DNA from: Promethearchaeota archaeon
GTDB taxonomy: Archaea; Asgardarchaeota; Lokiarchaeia; Sigyniarchaeales; SOKP01
Reading direction: 5' to 3'
Length of the DNA stretch: 64,000 bases
NCBI GenBank assembly: GCA_019058295.1
Contig: JAHPZI010000002.1
Location: 1 to 64,000, forward strand
The position numbers were made by a program, and so were the translations under genes. Below, in pieces: positions 16,748 through 25,516 of this stretch; the first letter of the stretch is position 1, and every line of letters begins with the position of its first letter. The notes under the pieces were generated by a model, which had not been told where the DNA came from, ran no database searches, and saw only the letters and a list, made by a program, of their open reading frames with translations.

Positions 16748-17199
16748 ATTCCAAGAAGTTGAAAAATATTAATATAATCATAATCGACTCTAATTTTATC
16801 CTCCTACCTTTCCAATTTAAAATTGATTATCTAAACGAAATCTACTTAAGTTTGGAAGGAAAAATAAGATTCTACATATTTAAACAAGTTATTGACGAAT
16901 TAAAAGCAAAAGAAAGAAGAGAACCAAAAGCCAGAAAATTTCGGAGAATGTTTAAATCTGGAATGTCATATTTAGAAAAAAATGAAAAAATCTTTCCAAT
17001 TTATTTTGTAGATGAAGTTAAAAATAAATATGAAACCACAGATGAATTTCTATTTAAATGGTGTATTAGATTAAAAAAAGAATATAGACATGTTTTTCTA
17101 GCCACTAATGATTCAGAATTACGTAAAAAAGCCAAAAATTCAAATATTAATGTTATTTTTTTAAGACAAAAGAAATATCTCTGTATTGAAACAGGTTAA
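16744..17199 (+). CDS. PIN-domain ribonuclease (FCF1/VapC9-like)
   Basis: 151 residues with a PIN-fold layout: strand plus first acidic residue IIIIDSNFIL (D15), a helix with VIDELKAK, the mid acidic patch TTDEFLF, and the final strand/acidic block VFLATNDSELRKKAK with NVIFLRQKKYL. This order fits the FCF1/UTP24-VapC9 group that processes rRNA or tRNA. TTG start overlaps the TGA of the GTPase gene by 4 nt, which implies translational coupling. No antitoxin gene is adjacent, so a stand-alone RNA-processing role is more likely than a toxin. Confidence 0.8.
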   Translation: MNSKKLKNINIIIIDSNFILLPFQFKIDYLNEIYLSLEGKIRFYIFKQVIDELKAKERREPKARKFRRMFKSGMSYLEKNEKIFPIYFVDEVKNKYETTDEFLFKWCIRLKKEYRHVFLATNDSELRKKAKNSNINVIFLRQKKYLCIETG

Positions 17200-17469
17200 T
17201 TAATGTGTCCATAATTCGGTAAAAATTCTGAATATTTTTTAGAACTATGCTTTTTATAATGAGAATTTTAATTAAATATTCATAGTTTATAATGAAATTT
17301 TTTATATACTTTTATTAATATAATTATGATTGAAAAAAAAACAATAATTTATTTAAAGAAATATAATTTATATATGAGAATTATAGAAATAAGATCCAAT
17401 TATTAATTTAATCAATTTAGCGATACTTTAGTCTTTAATTAAATATAGTTGAATAGGAAAAAAATAAAA

Positions 17470-17997
17470 ATGAGTAGACCTCTCGTACTAAAAATACTCA
17501 CTTCTGGTGATGGTGGTGTCGGGAAAACCACTCTCCTTCACAAATACATTGAGGGAGAATTTCTGGCAGACACTAAGATGACTATAGGAGTTCAGTTCTC
17601 TATAAAAGAATTGAACATTGATGGATTTGATGTTATTCTACAAATCTGGGATTTTGGCGGACAAGAACGATTTCGCTTTTTATTAGAGAATTATGTTATA
17701 GGAGCTAGAGGAGCTCTTCTAATGTTTGATTTAACTCGCACAATAACTTTAGAAAATATAGAAGAATGGGTGAATATTTGTAGATCGAAAGATCCAAACT
17801 TACCCATTATATTCTTAGGAACAAAGGCTGATTTGGTTGAGGAACAAAGTTTAGATGAAGATTATATATTATATCATAAAGAAAAATACAATCTGTTCGA
17901 TTATATGATTACATCTTCTAAAACGGGGCTAAATGTTGAAAATGCATTTGAGAGTTTAACAAGATATATTATTAAAACTATTTTCTTAAAGCATTAA
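17470..17997 (+). CDS. Rab/Ras-like small GTPase (paralogue)
   Basis: Close paralogue of the GTPase encoded at 16214-16747: G1 GDGGVGKTT, switch I MTIGVQF, G3 WDFGGQERF, GARGALLMFDLTR, G4 GTKADL and G5 SSKTG. An in-frame TTG at 17449 exists, but the ATG at 17470 places the G1 motif at the usual distance from the N-terminus, so it is chosen here. No lipidation cysteine at the C-terminus. The pair probably arose by local duplication around the PIN gene. Confidence 0.9.
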   Translation: MSRPLVLKILTSGDGGVGKTTLLHKYIEGEFLADTKMTIGVQFSIKELNIDGFDVILQIWDFGGQERFRFLLENYVIGARGALLMFDLTRTITLENIEEWVNICRSKDPNLPIIFLGTKADLVEEQSLDEDYILYHKEKYNLFDYMITSSKTGLNVENAFESLTRYIIKTIFLKH

Positions 17998-18147
17998 AGA
18001 ATTAAAAGTTAACAAACAAATGATATTTGATTTAAAATCTATATCATAATGAAGAAATAACCATTGAAGACGAAGATATAACTGAAAATGTTTATTTATA
18101 CTCATTAAATATTTACCTATAAAAATGTATTTCCCTATTGAGTAATT

Positions 18148-19359
18148 ATGAAATTCTCTGAAATAAAATTTAATTTTATTTGTCCTAAAATTATTTTTGG
18201 TAAAGGTCGGATTGGCGAACTAAGTCAAGAAATTGTAAATACATTAAAACCAAAAGGAATTGAACATCTTAAAACGTTTTTAATTATTGGTAAAAATTCC
18301 TTAAAAAGGTCTGGTTATTTAGAAAAAATAAGAAGGAGTCTAGAGGAGTTAAAAATTGAATTAGAAATTTATGATAAAGCAGGGAAAGAACCTACTACTA
18401 CAATTTTAAATGAAGGAAAAGAAATTGCTCTCGAACAAAAAGCAAATGTTATCGTTGGCATTGGCGGAGGGAGTGTTATGGATACAGCGAAAGGTATAGC
18501 TGGTTTGGTAACAAATGGGGGAATTGTAGAAGATTATCATGCAGGGAAAGAATTTTTAAAATCCCCATTACCATTTATATTAATCCCTTCAACTTCAGGC
18601 ACGGGCTCTGAGGTCACTAACAATGCTGTAATTAAAGATGAAAATTCTGGTGTTAAAAAAAGTATCAGAGGATTATGGGCAAGTTTAGCATTATTAGATC
18701 CTAAAATTACATTATCTTTACCAAAAAAGTACACTGCTTACGCTGGTGCGGATGCTTTAGTTCAAGCAATAGAATCACTAGTTTCAAAGGGATCAAATTT
18801 TATCTCAGTTTTCTTTGCTAAGGAAGCAATTAAATTGTTAGGGCCAAATTTGCCTAAAGTATATGCAGATTTAGCAAACATTGACTTAAGAGAGAAAATG
18901 ATGCTCGGTAGCTTGCTAGATGGGTTATCTTTCGCAAACGGAAAGCTAGGAGCAGTTCACGGTTTTGCACATCCTATCGGAATAAAGTACGATTTGCCTC
19001 ATGGTTTAATTTGCGGGCTTCTTCTACCATATGTTATGGAATATAATAGACCATTAAATAATGTAGCAGAGAAGTATGCGTGGATTGCTGAATTATTTAA
19101 TAAAGAAAAAATTCTTACGGATTATGGAGAATGCCCAAAATTAATGCCTACTGATAAAAAAGGAAAAGCTAAATGGATAATTGAAAAAATTAAGGATATC
19201 TTCCAGTATATCGGAATTCCGCTTCATCTTAGCGATGTAGGAATTAGAGAAGAAGATATCGATGACATTGTAAAAGATACTACGGGAAGTTCTTTAGCTA
19301 ATAATCCAAGAGATACGGATAAACAAACCCTAAAAGAAATTCTTTTAAATGCATTATAA
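18148..19359 (+). CDS. Iron-type (group III) alcohol dehydrogenase family protein
   Basis: NAD(P)H-dependent oxidoreductase of the Fe-ADH family, interconverting alcohols and aldehydes. Nucleotide-binding GIGGGSVMDTAKG (about 104-116), IPSTSGTGSEVTNNAV, and the metal-site region are clear. Metal ligands: D202, H271 (AVHGFAHPIG) and H285 (LPHG) are present, but the second ligand, normally His in DALTHAIE, is Q206 here (DALVQAIES). His-to-Gln at this place is seen in a subset of the family, so activity is still possible with altered metal use. 403 aa, ATG start. Confidence 0.88.
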   Translation: MKFSEIKFNFICPKIIFGKGRIGELSQEIVNTLKPKGIEHLKTFLIIGKNSLKRSGYLEKIRRSLEELKIELEIYDKAGKEPTTTILNEGKEIALEQKANVIVGIGGGSVMDTAKGIAGLVTNGGIVEDYHAGKEFLKSPLPFILIPSTSGTGSEVTNNAVIKDENSGVKKSIRGLWASLALLDPKITLSLPKKYTAYAGADALVQAIESLVSKGSNFISVFFAKEAIKLLGPNLPKVYADLANIDLREKMMLGSLLDGLSFANGKLGAVHGFAHPIGIKYDLPHGLICGLLLPYVMEYNRPLNNVAEKYAWIAELFNKEKILTDYGECPKLMPTDKKGKAKWIIEKIKDIFQYIGIPLHLSDVGIREEDIDDIVKDTTGSSLANNPRDTDKQTLKEILLNAL

Positions 19360-19591
19360 GAAGATCAAATTCAGAACTGTTAGTAGTTAATGCCTTTAAA
19401 CTCTTCTCCCATATATCTATCCCCAATTTAAATTTCATATTCTTACATTTTCGGGCATTAACTACTATTTTTTCTGCTGTTGTTTCACCTACCCCCCTAT
19501 TACTAAATTTTGGAAATTTTTTTTTCAAAATATTAATATTTTCTAGAGTATTTAAATGATCCCTCAAAAGAGATATCAAATGAGATCTCAA
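19298..19591 (-). CDS. Possible small or remnant helix-hairpin-helix protein
   Basis: A 97-codon frame starting at TTG, overlapping the end of the Fe-ADH gene by 62 nt on the other strand. Residues about 33-60 (RGVGETTAEKIVVNARKCKN and on to FKLGIDIWEK) read like the second HhH of RadA-type domains, and like the N-terminus of the aIF2-gamma in this window. No ribosome binding site was found. It may be a decayed fragment; the chance that it is not translated is high. Confidence 0.25.
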   Translation of the reverse strand: MRSHLISLLRDHLNTLENINILKKKFPKFSNRGVGETTAEKIVVNARKCKNMKFKLGIDIWEKSLKALTTNSSEFDLLIMHLKEFLLGFVYPYLLDY

Positions 19592-19635
19592 AAAAAGAAA
19601 AAAAAATAAATACTCTTTTATACTAAGTTAATTGT

Positions 19636-19911
19636 ATGAATCCCTTTAAAAATGAAGAAGGCCAGTTGGTAGCGTCTTTCTATGGAACTATTAGGGCAAA
19701 AAGCAAAAGGCAATTCAATCTATCAATCCCTAAATTCTTGATTAATAATAAAAAACTTTTTCCAAACCAAGAATACTTTGTAAAATTCTACGAAAAGGAT
19801 TCTGTTGAGGATAAACTTTATTATCTTATAAAATTTTTTGAAGAAAAACCTGATGATGATCCTATCAAAAAGAAAGTTAAAGAATTAATAGAACAATCAA
19901 ATCAAGATTAA
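19636..19911 (+). CDS. Small AbrB-like/unknown protein
   Basis: 91 residues. The N-terminal half (ASFYGTIRAKSKRQFNLSIP, then LFPNQEYFVKFYE) has the strand-turn spacing of swapped-hairpin AbrB-type DNA-binding proteins, and the C-terminus is a charged helix (PIKKKVKELIEQSNQD). The AbrB assignment is only a pattern match. Stand-alone gene, ATG start. Confidence 0.5.
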   Translation: MNPFKNEEGQLVASFYGTIRAKSKRQFNLSIPKFLINNKKLFPNQEYFVKFYEKDSVEDKLYYLIKFFEEKPDDDPIKKKVKELIEQSNQD

Positions 19912-20185
19912 AATTAAGTTTCTATCTCTATATTATTATCTATTTTTTAAGAAATATATTGGCAATGTAATGCCCTTTTTTTGAATGAGTGTTTGCATGT
20001 TGTAAATCCCATAACAAATTAATATTCGATACCTTAACTTATAAATTCCACAATATTTTTAAAAATTAGAGTAATGTATTACAAAACATTTATTTTCTTT
20101 GTATTTTATATTACTATACGACAGCTAACTTTTGTATTAATTTTTTAAATAGATAAATCGATTTTGAACGAAATAAGAAATTATC

Positions 20186-20191
20186 GGTGAT
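20186..20191 (+). promoter_or_regulatory. Ribosome binding site deciding the cupin start
   Basis: GGTGAT, five bases before the in-frame ATT at 20197. No ATG, GTG or TTG occurs at a suitable distance. Confidence 0.6.
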
Positions 20192-20196
20192 TAAAT

Positions 20197-20529
20197 ATTA
20201 AAAAAGTTCACGAGAATGATTTTGAGTATAGGGATGGTAAGGTCAAATACTTATTGAGAGGCCCCTCGATCGATTGGGGTGTAATAAGACTTAAACCAGG
20301 AGAAAAAATGGGGGGAAAAGCTCATGGTCATAATGTTATTGATGAAACGTTTTTCTTTATTGAAGGTGATGGCATTATGATTATAGACGACAAGGAATAT
20401 CCAGCGCCTCAAGGAAGCGTTTTTTTGTGTGAACCAAAAGAAATGCATAACATTCGAAATGATTCCTCAACTCCGATAAAAATCGTCTTTATTAAGGGGG
20501 ATTATAAACCAGATGATAAAATTGAATAA
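20197..20529 (+). CDS. Cupin_2 protein with probable ATT start
   Basis: Single-domain cupin of 110 residues. Metal-site motifs: AHGHNVIDETFFFIEGDG (cupin motif 1, with two His and a Glu) and GSVFLCEPKEMHNIRND (motif 2, His). The frame-internal TTG at 20254 would remove about 19 residues that look like true cupin sequence (VHENDFEYRDGKVKYLLRG). The ribosome binding site GGTGAT at 20186 points to ATT at 20197 as the start, giving MKKVHEND. Function unknown; small cupins often bind a metal and act as isomerases, dioxygenases or sensors. Confidence 0.75.
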   Translation: MKKVHENDFEYRDGKVKYLLRGPSIDWGVIRLKPGEKMGGKAHGHNVIDETFFFIEGDGIMIIDDKEYPAPQGSVFLCEPKEMHNIRNDSSTPIKIVFIKGDYKPDDKIE

Positions 20530-20585
20530 ACAAAAACATTAAAAAATTAAATAATAAAAAAATCAATATTATTAAGTATTTAACC

Positions 20586-20978
20586 ATGGCTAAAAAGAAA
20601 AAAAAGCAAGCTAAAAAAGGTCGTCGAACTTATTCTCATAAGCCTGAAGAGATTGTCCCATCAAGAATAAAGATGCCTAATCGCAGAATTGGAGAAATGT
20701 TCGGAAGAGTGGTTTCAATATTAGGTAATGACCGAATGGAAGTATTCTGTGAAGATGAGAAACATAGAATAGGAAGAATACGAGGTAAAATTAAAAAACG
20801 GGTATGGATCCGTATTGGCGACCTAGTTGTCGTATCCCCATGGGATTGGGAAACAGAAATGAAGGATAAGCTTGGAAAATGTGAAATCACTTGGCGTTAT
20901 ATGAAAAGTGAAATATCATGGCTTACTCGGAATAGGAGAATTCCCGATATCCTTGACATAAATAAAATACCATTTTAA
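20586..20978 (+). CDS. Translation initiation factor aIF1A
   Basis: 130 residues: a basic N-terminal tail (MAKKKKKQAKKGRR), then the S1-like IF1 fold with MFGRVVSILGNDRMEVFCED, HRIGRIRGKIKKRVWIRIGD and VVVSPWDWE, and a C-terminal helix. Like eIF1A it should occupy the ribosomal A site and help initiator tRNA placement. ATG start. The only other initiation factor in the window is aIF2-gamma. Confidence 0.95.
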   Translation: MAKKKKKQAKKGRRTYSHKPEEIVPSRIKMPNRRIGEMFGRVVSILGNDRMEVFCEDEKHRIGRIRGKIKKRVWIRIGDLVVVSPWDWETEMKDKLGKCEITWRYMKSEISWLTRNRRIPDILDINKIPF

Positions 20979-21168
20979 AATTTGATCTTCGATAATCTTA
21001 TTAGTGTAATTTAATCAATTATTAATTGGATTTTATTATTGATCTATTTAGAATCTCTTTAAAAAAGCAAAATTTAAAATTTATAATTACCTTCTTTAGT
21101 ATATACCTTATTTCTCTTACAAATTTTTTAACTAAACCCAAATTAAATAAGGAAAAAATGAAAATATA

Positions 21169-21930
21169 ATGTCCGATCAAAAAGAAAAAGTTAAAGATGG
21201 CAGCGAAAAAGATATTATCATGGAGGAAATTGCTAACCAATCCGTTGAAGAAGAAAAGGAAGATTTAACAACGCTTTTCGCAGTTAGAACAACAATTAAT
21301 CAAGAAAGCAATATATTAAGACAGATATTTTATCGGTTTAAAATATTAGATGTAATTCCAGACATTAAAGCTATGTTGGTTAGCCCATTGCTTCCGGGTT
21401 ATATATTCATCGAAGCTTCACAGAAGAGGGATGTACAGATCGCAATTCAAGGTATCCCTCATATAAAAGGAAGAATAGTTGGACAAATTAAGCTAAAAGA
21501 GATTAATCATGTTCTCGTTCCAAGATCCGTGACCGAATTTCTTGAATCTGGTGACACCGTGGAAATTATATCGGGAGTTTTCGAGGGTTCACGCGCTTTA
21601 GTAATGAGAATGCCCCATGATACTTCCAGTTCAGAGGAAGTTGTTGTACGCCTTTTACAGGAGGAAACCCCTATTACTATCAAAATACATGGGGATTATC
21701 TCAAGCTAGTAGAGAAAAAGAAGAGAGAAAAAGAACCCATCCCAGAAATAAGAGTCACAACTCCAGAAGAAGCTGTTACTGATTTAGAAAAGATGATAAG
21801 TTTCGATGATGAATTTGAAACTGAGTTAGAAGATGATTATCCTGAGCAATACGAGAGTGAGGCAATTGGAGATTACGAGGAGGAGGAGGAAGATGAAGAG
21901 GATGAATGGGCAAAATTCGATGGCTTTTAA
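21169..21930 (+). CDS. spt5: Transcription elongation factor Spt5 with acidic C-terminal tail
   Basis: NusG/Spt5 family. After an acidic N-terminal extension (1-35), the NGN domain spans about 36-120 (LFAVRTTINQESNILRQIF, LLPGYIFIEA) and a KOW domain about 125-180 (GDTVEIISGVFEGSRALVM). Archaeal Spt5 normally ends there at about 150 aa; this one continues for roughly 70 residues, ending in a run of Glu/Asp (about 225-248). It binds the RNA polymerase clamp with Spt4 (not in this window) to raise processivity. The charged tail recalls the acidic N-terminus of eukaryotic Spt5. ATG at 21169. Confidence 0.92.
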   Translation: MSDQKEKVKDGSEKDIIMEEIANQSVEEEKEDLTTLFAVRTTINQESNILRQIFYRFKILDVIPDIKAMLVSPLLPGYIFIEASQKRDVQIAIQGIPHIKGRIVGQIKLKEINHVLVPRSVTEFLESGDTVEIISGVFEGSRALVMRMPHDTSSSEEVVVRLLQEETPITIKIHGDYLKLVEKKKREKEPIPEIRVTTPEEAVTDLEKMISFDDEFETELEDDYPEQYESEAIGDYEEEEEDEEDEWAKFDGF

Positions 21931-22056
21931 AAAAAATTTTTTTAATTCTATTCTTTTAATAAATACTAATTTTTAGTTTCGAACAATTTTTTAAGTAAAA
22001 AATTTATAAATAATATAAAAAAGTCATTTAGATTAATAAAAAGATTTCTGAGTTTT

Positions 22057-22806
22057 ATGATCAAAAATATCTTTATAATGAAGGCAAGAACGGGGGAATT
22101 AATTTTTCATAAAACTTACGAGGATATTTTTAACGTTAAATTAACAAGTCAATTTTTAAGTGCTATCTTCTCCTTCGTAAAACAAACTTTAAAAACGGCG
22201 AAACTATCAGAAATTGAGGTTTCTGAATTTAGATTTATATTTGAAATCGAAAATATTCAAAATGATGAGTTAATGTTTGCTATTTTCGCAGATAGGACAG
22301 ATAATTTGGTTGAACTTAGAAATCAATTAAGAGAAATCAAAAATCAATTTCTCAGCAAGTTCGATTTGGAATCTTTTGATATTAATTTTGATGGCGAAAT
22401 CTCAAAATTTCTTGATTTCGAAAAGAACATAACAGAGATTATTGAGAAAAGCAAAAAATTGGTTTCTGAGGAAATAGAAAAAGATTTAATAAAAATCATT
22501 AATGAATTGCATACGTTTTCTTCTTTCGTGACCTCTTCAGCTTTGTTAACACAAACTGGAAGAGTTATTGTGTCTTATTTGTATCCAAATGTACTTTCAG
22601 AGATAATAAAGCTCTTAGAATCTCGTTTCTTAATTGGAAATGACAAAATCAACGAACTCATAACTCTTGAAAGTTTTGGCATTCTAAGTTTGACCGGAAT
22701 TGACAGCTTTATTTCTGTGATTTTATTTAAAAGTCGTTGTCCATTTGATACCGCACTTACAATTTCAAAAAAATTTTCTTCGAGATTACGAAATCTCATT
22801 TTTTAA
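22057..22806 (+). CDS. Longin-like plus roadblock-like protein (eukaryotic-signature type)
   Basis: 249 residues in two halves. The N-terminal half (1-115; MIKNIFIMKARTGELIFHKT, then LSAIFSFVKQTLKTAKLSEIE) has the longin-type beta-hairpin/helix pattern found in SNAREs, adaptins and TRAPP subunits. The C-terminal half (about 140-249; LHTFSSFVTSSALLTQTGRV, then GIDSFISVILFKSRCPFD) looks like a roadblock/LC7 fold. Such domains are common in Asgard genomes and often partner small GTPases. Assignments are by pattern only; structure prediction would be needed to separate the two folds. Confidence 0.65.
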   Translation: MIKNIFIMKARTGELIFHKTYEDIFNVKLTSQFLSAIFSFVKQTLKTAKLSEIEVSEFRFIFEIENIQNDELMFAIFADRTDNLVELRNQLREIKNQFLSKFDLESFDINFDGEISKFLDFEKNITEIIEKSKKLVSEEIEKDLIKIINELHTFSSFVTSSALLTQTGRVIVSYLYPNVLSEIIKLLESRFLIGNDKINELITLESFGILSLTGIDSFISVILFKSRCPFDTALTISKKFSSRLRNLIF

Positions 22807-22946
22807 TTTTTAATCTTGATAATTGAGTATTTAATTTCAACACTTAATTTTCTAATTCTGAAAAAAATTAAAAAATGAATTCATATTTAACATATTAAAT
22901 AAATTATTTATCTAATAAATTTCAAAAAAATAAGCGTGAAGAAAAA

Positions 22947-24251
22947 ATGGAAGAAGAAAAGAACCCCAGATATATGGTTCAAGCTATTAACAACGAGATT
23001 TTAGGTAAATTAAGCCTTAAAAATAGATATTCCTTCTTAAATAATAACCTCATGGTACTATTGAATCAAGAACAATTCAATTTTCTTAAAAAGGTTCAAA
23101 AATTCTGTATGCGGTTTGAGAAGAAAAATAACATTACACATGGTCCTGAAGATGACATTTACGATTGGATCCCTGCTTTTGGTAAAGAAGGTTATATTAC
23201 TAGAACAGAGCCATTTGCCATGATTGATGTAAATTATGAAACTTCCGGAGCTGCTATTGACTTTTTAAGAAATTTAGCATTAGAATTCTTCGATCCACAA
23301 TTCGCAATGGGTGGAGGAGCAACAGTACTCGCAATTAATCCAATTAAAGAGCATCACGAGAACATTCCAGTCAGATTAGAAGCACTCAAGGATTTAGTGA
23401 CAGGTCAATCAGCTGGGTGCATCTGTATCACCGAACCAGAAAGAGGTTCTGATGCTGTACATCAATTAACTGTATGTGAAGAGCAACCAGATGGCAGTTT
23501 TATTTTAAATGGAGAAAAAATATTCAATACAAACGCTCCAAAATCAAAATGGGCAGTAGCTTACGCAACCGCAGAAAAAAATAACGGTAATACGATGGCT
23601 CAATTCTTGATCAATACTTCATGGGATGGATGGAATTGTGAGAGAGTGGGAATACCTTGGGTACCGAAACTCTATCTTGGAAAAGAGACTTTTATAAATC
23701 TGAGAGTGCCCAAAGAGTATGTCCTAGGTGGAGTTGGCAAAGGTCGTGATCATCTTTTTGAAGGATTAGTTCCTGAAAGAATTGGTATCGCAATAATGGG
23801 TATTTGTGAATGTTGGAACGCCGTTACTCATGCTGCTATTTATGCCAATAATAGAAAGCAATTTGATAAAATGATTTTACTCTTTCAGGGAGTTGGTTTT
23901 ACGTTAACTGACCTATGGGCTAAAACTACTAATTTAACATTATCGTTATTAAAATTCTGCGAATCCTACGACGAGAAAATGGAAAAATTTGGCGGTGAAT
24001 TACCTAAGAATATCGCACAAGCATTAGTAGCTTCCGCATCAATGCTTAAATATCATTGCACCGCATTATCGAAAGAAATATGTTATGAAAGTGCTAACTT
24101 AATGGGTGGTGCTGGACTCTGTGATAATACGTTAATGAATGACCTACTTAATATTTCTCGAATTCAAGAGATCGTTGGAGGAAGCCGTCAGATACAACAA
24201 TATATAATGTCTATGGCATTAAGACAATTATATAAAATGTCAGGAATATAG
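22947..24251 (+). CDS. Acyl-CoA dehydrogenase family protein
   Basis: Flavoprotein of the ACAD family (434 aa), which oxidises acyl-CoA to enoyl-CoA. Visible blocks are ICITEPERGSDAVHQLTV (FAD/acyl binding), GEKIFNTNAPKSKWAV, LVPERIGIAIMGICE, NRKQFDKMILLFQ and the C-terminal GGSRQIQQYIMSMAL. At the usual catalytic Glu position (YEGTSQIQ in medium-chain ACAD) this protein has VGGSRQIQ, so the base must be elsewhere, as in long-chain and isovaleryl-CoA dehydrogenases, or catalysis differs. No electron-transfer flavoprotein gene is adjacent. Confidence 0.88.
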   Translation: MEEEKNPRYMVQAINNEILGKLSLKNRYSFLNNNLMVLLNQEQFNFLKKVQKFCMRFEKKNNITHGPEDDIYDWIPAFGKEGYITRTEPFAMIDVNYETSGAAIDFLRNLALEFFDPQFAMGGGATVLAINPIKEHHENIPVRLEALKDLVTGQSAGCICITEPERGSDAVHQLTVCEEQPDGSFILNGEKIFNTNAPKSKWAVAYATAEKNNGNTMAQFLINTSWDGWNCERVGIPWVPKLYLGKETFINLRVPKEYVLGGVGKGRDHLFEGLVPERIGIAIMGICECWNAVTHAAIYANNRKQFDKMILLFQGVGFTLTDLWAKTTNLTLSLLKFCESYDEKMEKFGGELPKNIAQALVASASMLKYHCTALSKEICYESANLMGGAGLCDNTLMNDLLNISRIQEIVGGSRQIQQYIMSMALRQLYKMSGI

Positions 24252-24371
24252 TTTACAAAGAATATAATTCACTCTAAGTGAAACACTTTTTTTTTTCTTT
24301 ATTTTTTAATGGAGTAGAGTTTTATAAGTGTAAAATAATAAGTAAAAAAAAGATTAAAATTAAAACGTAAT

Positions 24372-24581
24372 TTACTCTTCTTCTTCAGCCGATATTAATT
24401 CTTCAATTTTTTCTTCCAGTTCCTCAATTTTAGCGTTAATCTCTTCCATTCTCTTATAAGCATCACATCTTGAACAGCCATCCTCTTCTTTACAGAGATC
24501 TAGAGTATCACAATTCTCTTCTAATGCTTCCATTTCATCTTGTAATTTCTCAACTTCTTCTTCTAGTTTATCTACGCTCAT
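24372..24581 (-). CDS. Small acidic coiled-coil protein with CxxC
   Basis: 69 residues, almost all coiled coil (VDKLEEEVEKLQDEMEALEE, then MEEINAKIEELEEKIEELI), interrupted by a cysteine-containing turn (CDTLDLCKEEDGCSRCDAY) that could bind a metal. Start chosen at the ATG at 24581, five bases after GGTGA; an upstream TTG at 24593 lies inside that site. Function unknown. Confidence 0.65.
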   Translation of the reverse strand: MSVDKLEEEVEKLQDEMEALEENCDTLDLCKEEDGCSRCDAYKRMEEINAKIEELEEKIEELISAEEEE

Positions 24582-24683
24582 GTTTCTCACCAAAAAATAA
24601 TATTTTTCTTAATATTTCATAATTTATTTTTTTTACTTTAAAAATTTGAATTAATAAGCACCTAATAAATTAAAATTAAGATT

Positions 24684-25385
24684 TTAACCTTCCCATACAC
24701 CGATATAATCGTCTAAAATATTATAAATCTTATTAAAACCTAAATGATAATATAATTCTTTAAGACTCTCGTTGTTATATTTCCAACATGATCTCTGTTC
24801 GAACGAGTTAATCCCATCGTTATCAGCAAATAAAAAATCGAGGATTTTTATTAATCTTTCAGGGAAATACTTACTAATTTTAATAACTGTTCTGGCCAAT
24901 GCGTCGTGACCATTCATATTGTCTTGTGGTCTTACTGCTACTGGTTCGCAAATAATTATTTTTTTAGCAAAATTTTTAGCATTTTCAACTAAATCTATGT
25001 GGTTCGGATAGATATGATGAAGAATGTCGCAAAAAACGATTATATCGGCATTATCAGGATATTCATCAAAATCGAAAATATTATTTTGCTTTAAGATTAT
25101 TTTTTTTGGCTTAGCTTTCCCCCTATTCCAGTCTTTTCTTATTTTAATGAGAAATTTTCTATTTAAATCCCAACCTTCATAAATAATATTATTTGGTAAA
25201 TAATGAGTTAGAAATCCTGTTCCGCAAGGTAAATCCAATACTTTTTTTGAACCGTTTCCAATAATTTTGGCAATACTCATAAATTTTTTATGTTGATCGT
25301 AAAGCCGCTTTGTCGTCCAATTATATATATAACCACTGCGATAAACAATGCTCCTAAATCCTGTATTTATTGTCTTAACAGCCAT
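24684..25385 (-). CDS. Class I SAM-dependent methyltransferase
   Basis: Rossmann-fold methyltransferase of 233 residues. SAM-binding motif I VLDLPCGTGFLTHYLP (about 49-64), motif II near YEGWDLN, and motif IV region DIIVFCDILHHIYP are present. An N-terminal segment (YNWTTKRLYDQHKK) and the C-terminus (YYHLGFNKIYNILDDYIGVW) resemble lipid- or small-molecule methyltransferases. Substrate unknown. ATG start; not in an obvious operon. Confidence 0.83.
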   Translation of the reverse strand: MAVKTINTGFRSIVYRSGYIYNWTTKRLYDQHKKFMSIAKIIGNGSKKVLDLPCGTGFLTHYLPNNIIYEGWDLNRKFLIKIRKDWNRGKAKPKKIILKQNNIFDFDEYPDNADIIVFCDILHHIYPNHIDLVENAKNFAKKIIICEPVAVRPQDNMNGHDALARTVIKISKYFPERLIKILDFLFADNDGINSFEQRSCWKYNNESLKELYYHLGFNKIYNILDDYIGVWEG

Positions 25386-25516
25386 TCTGAAGATAAATAT
25401 GTTAATTTCTAAACTTCTAATATAATTTTAATCTTTTCATTTATTAAAAATTTGATTAAAATTTATTAAAAATTTTTTTGACAACTTGGATATAGCAAAA
25501 AAAAGAAAAATTAACT

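Noticed and set aside
16214..17199. PIN gene as a VapBC toxin-antitoxin pair
   Set aside because: No antitoxin-like gene is adjacent and the PIN type is closer to FCF1/VapC9; the neighbour is a GTPase.
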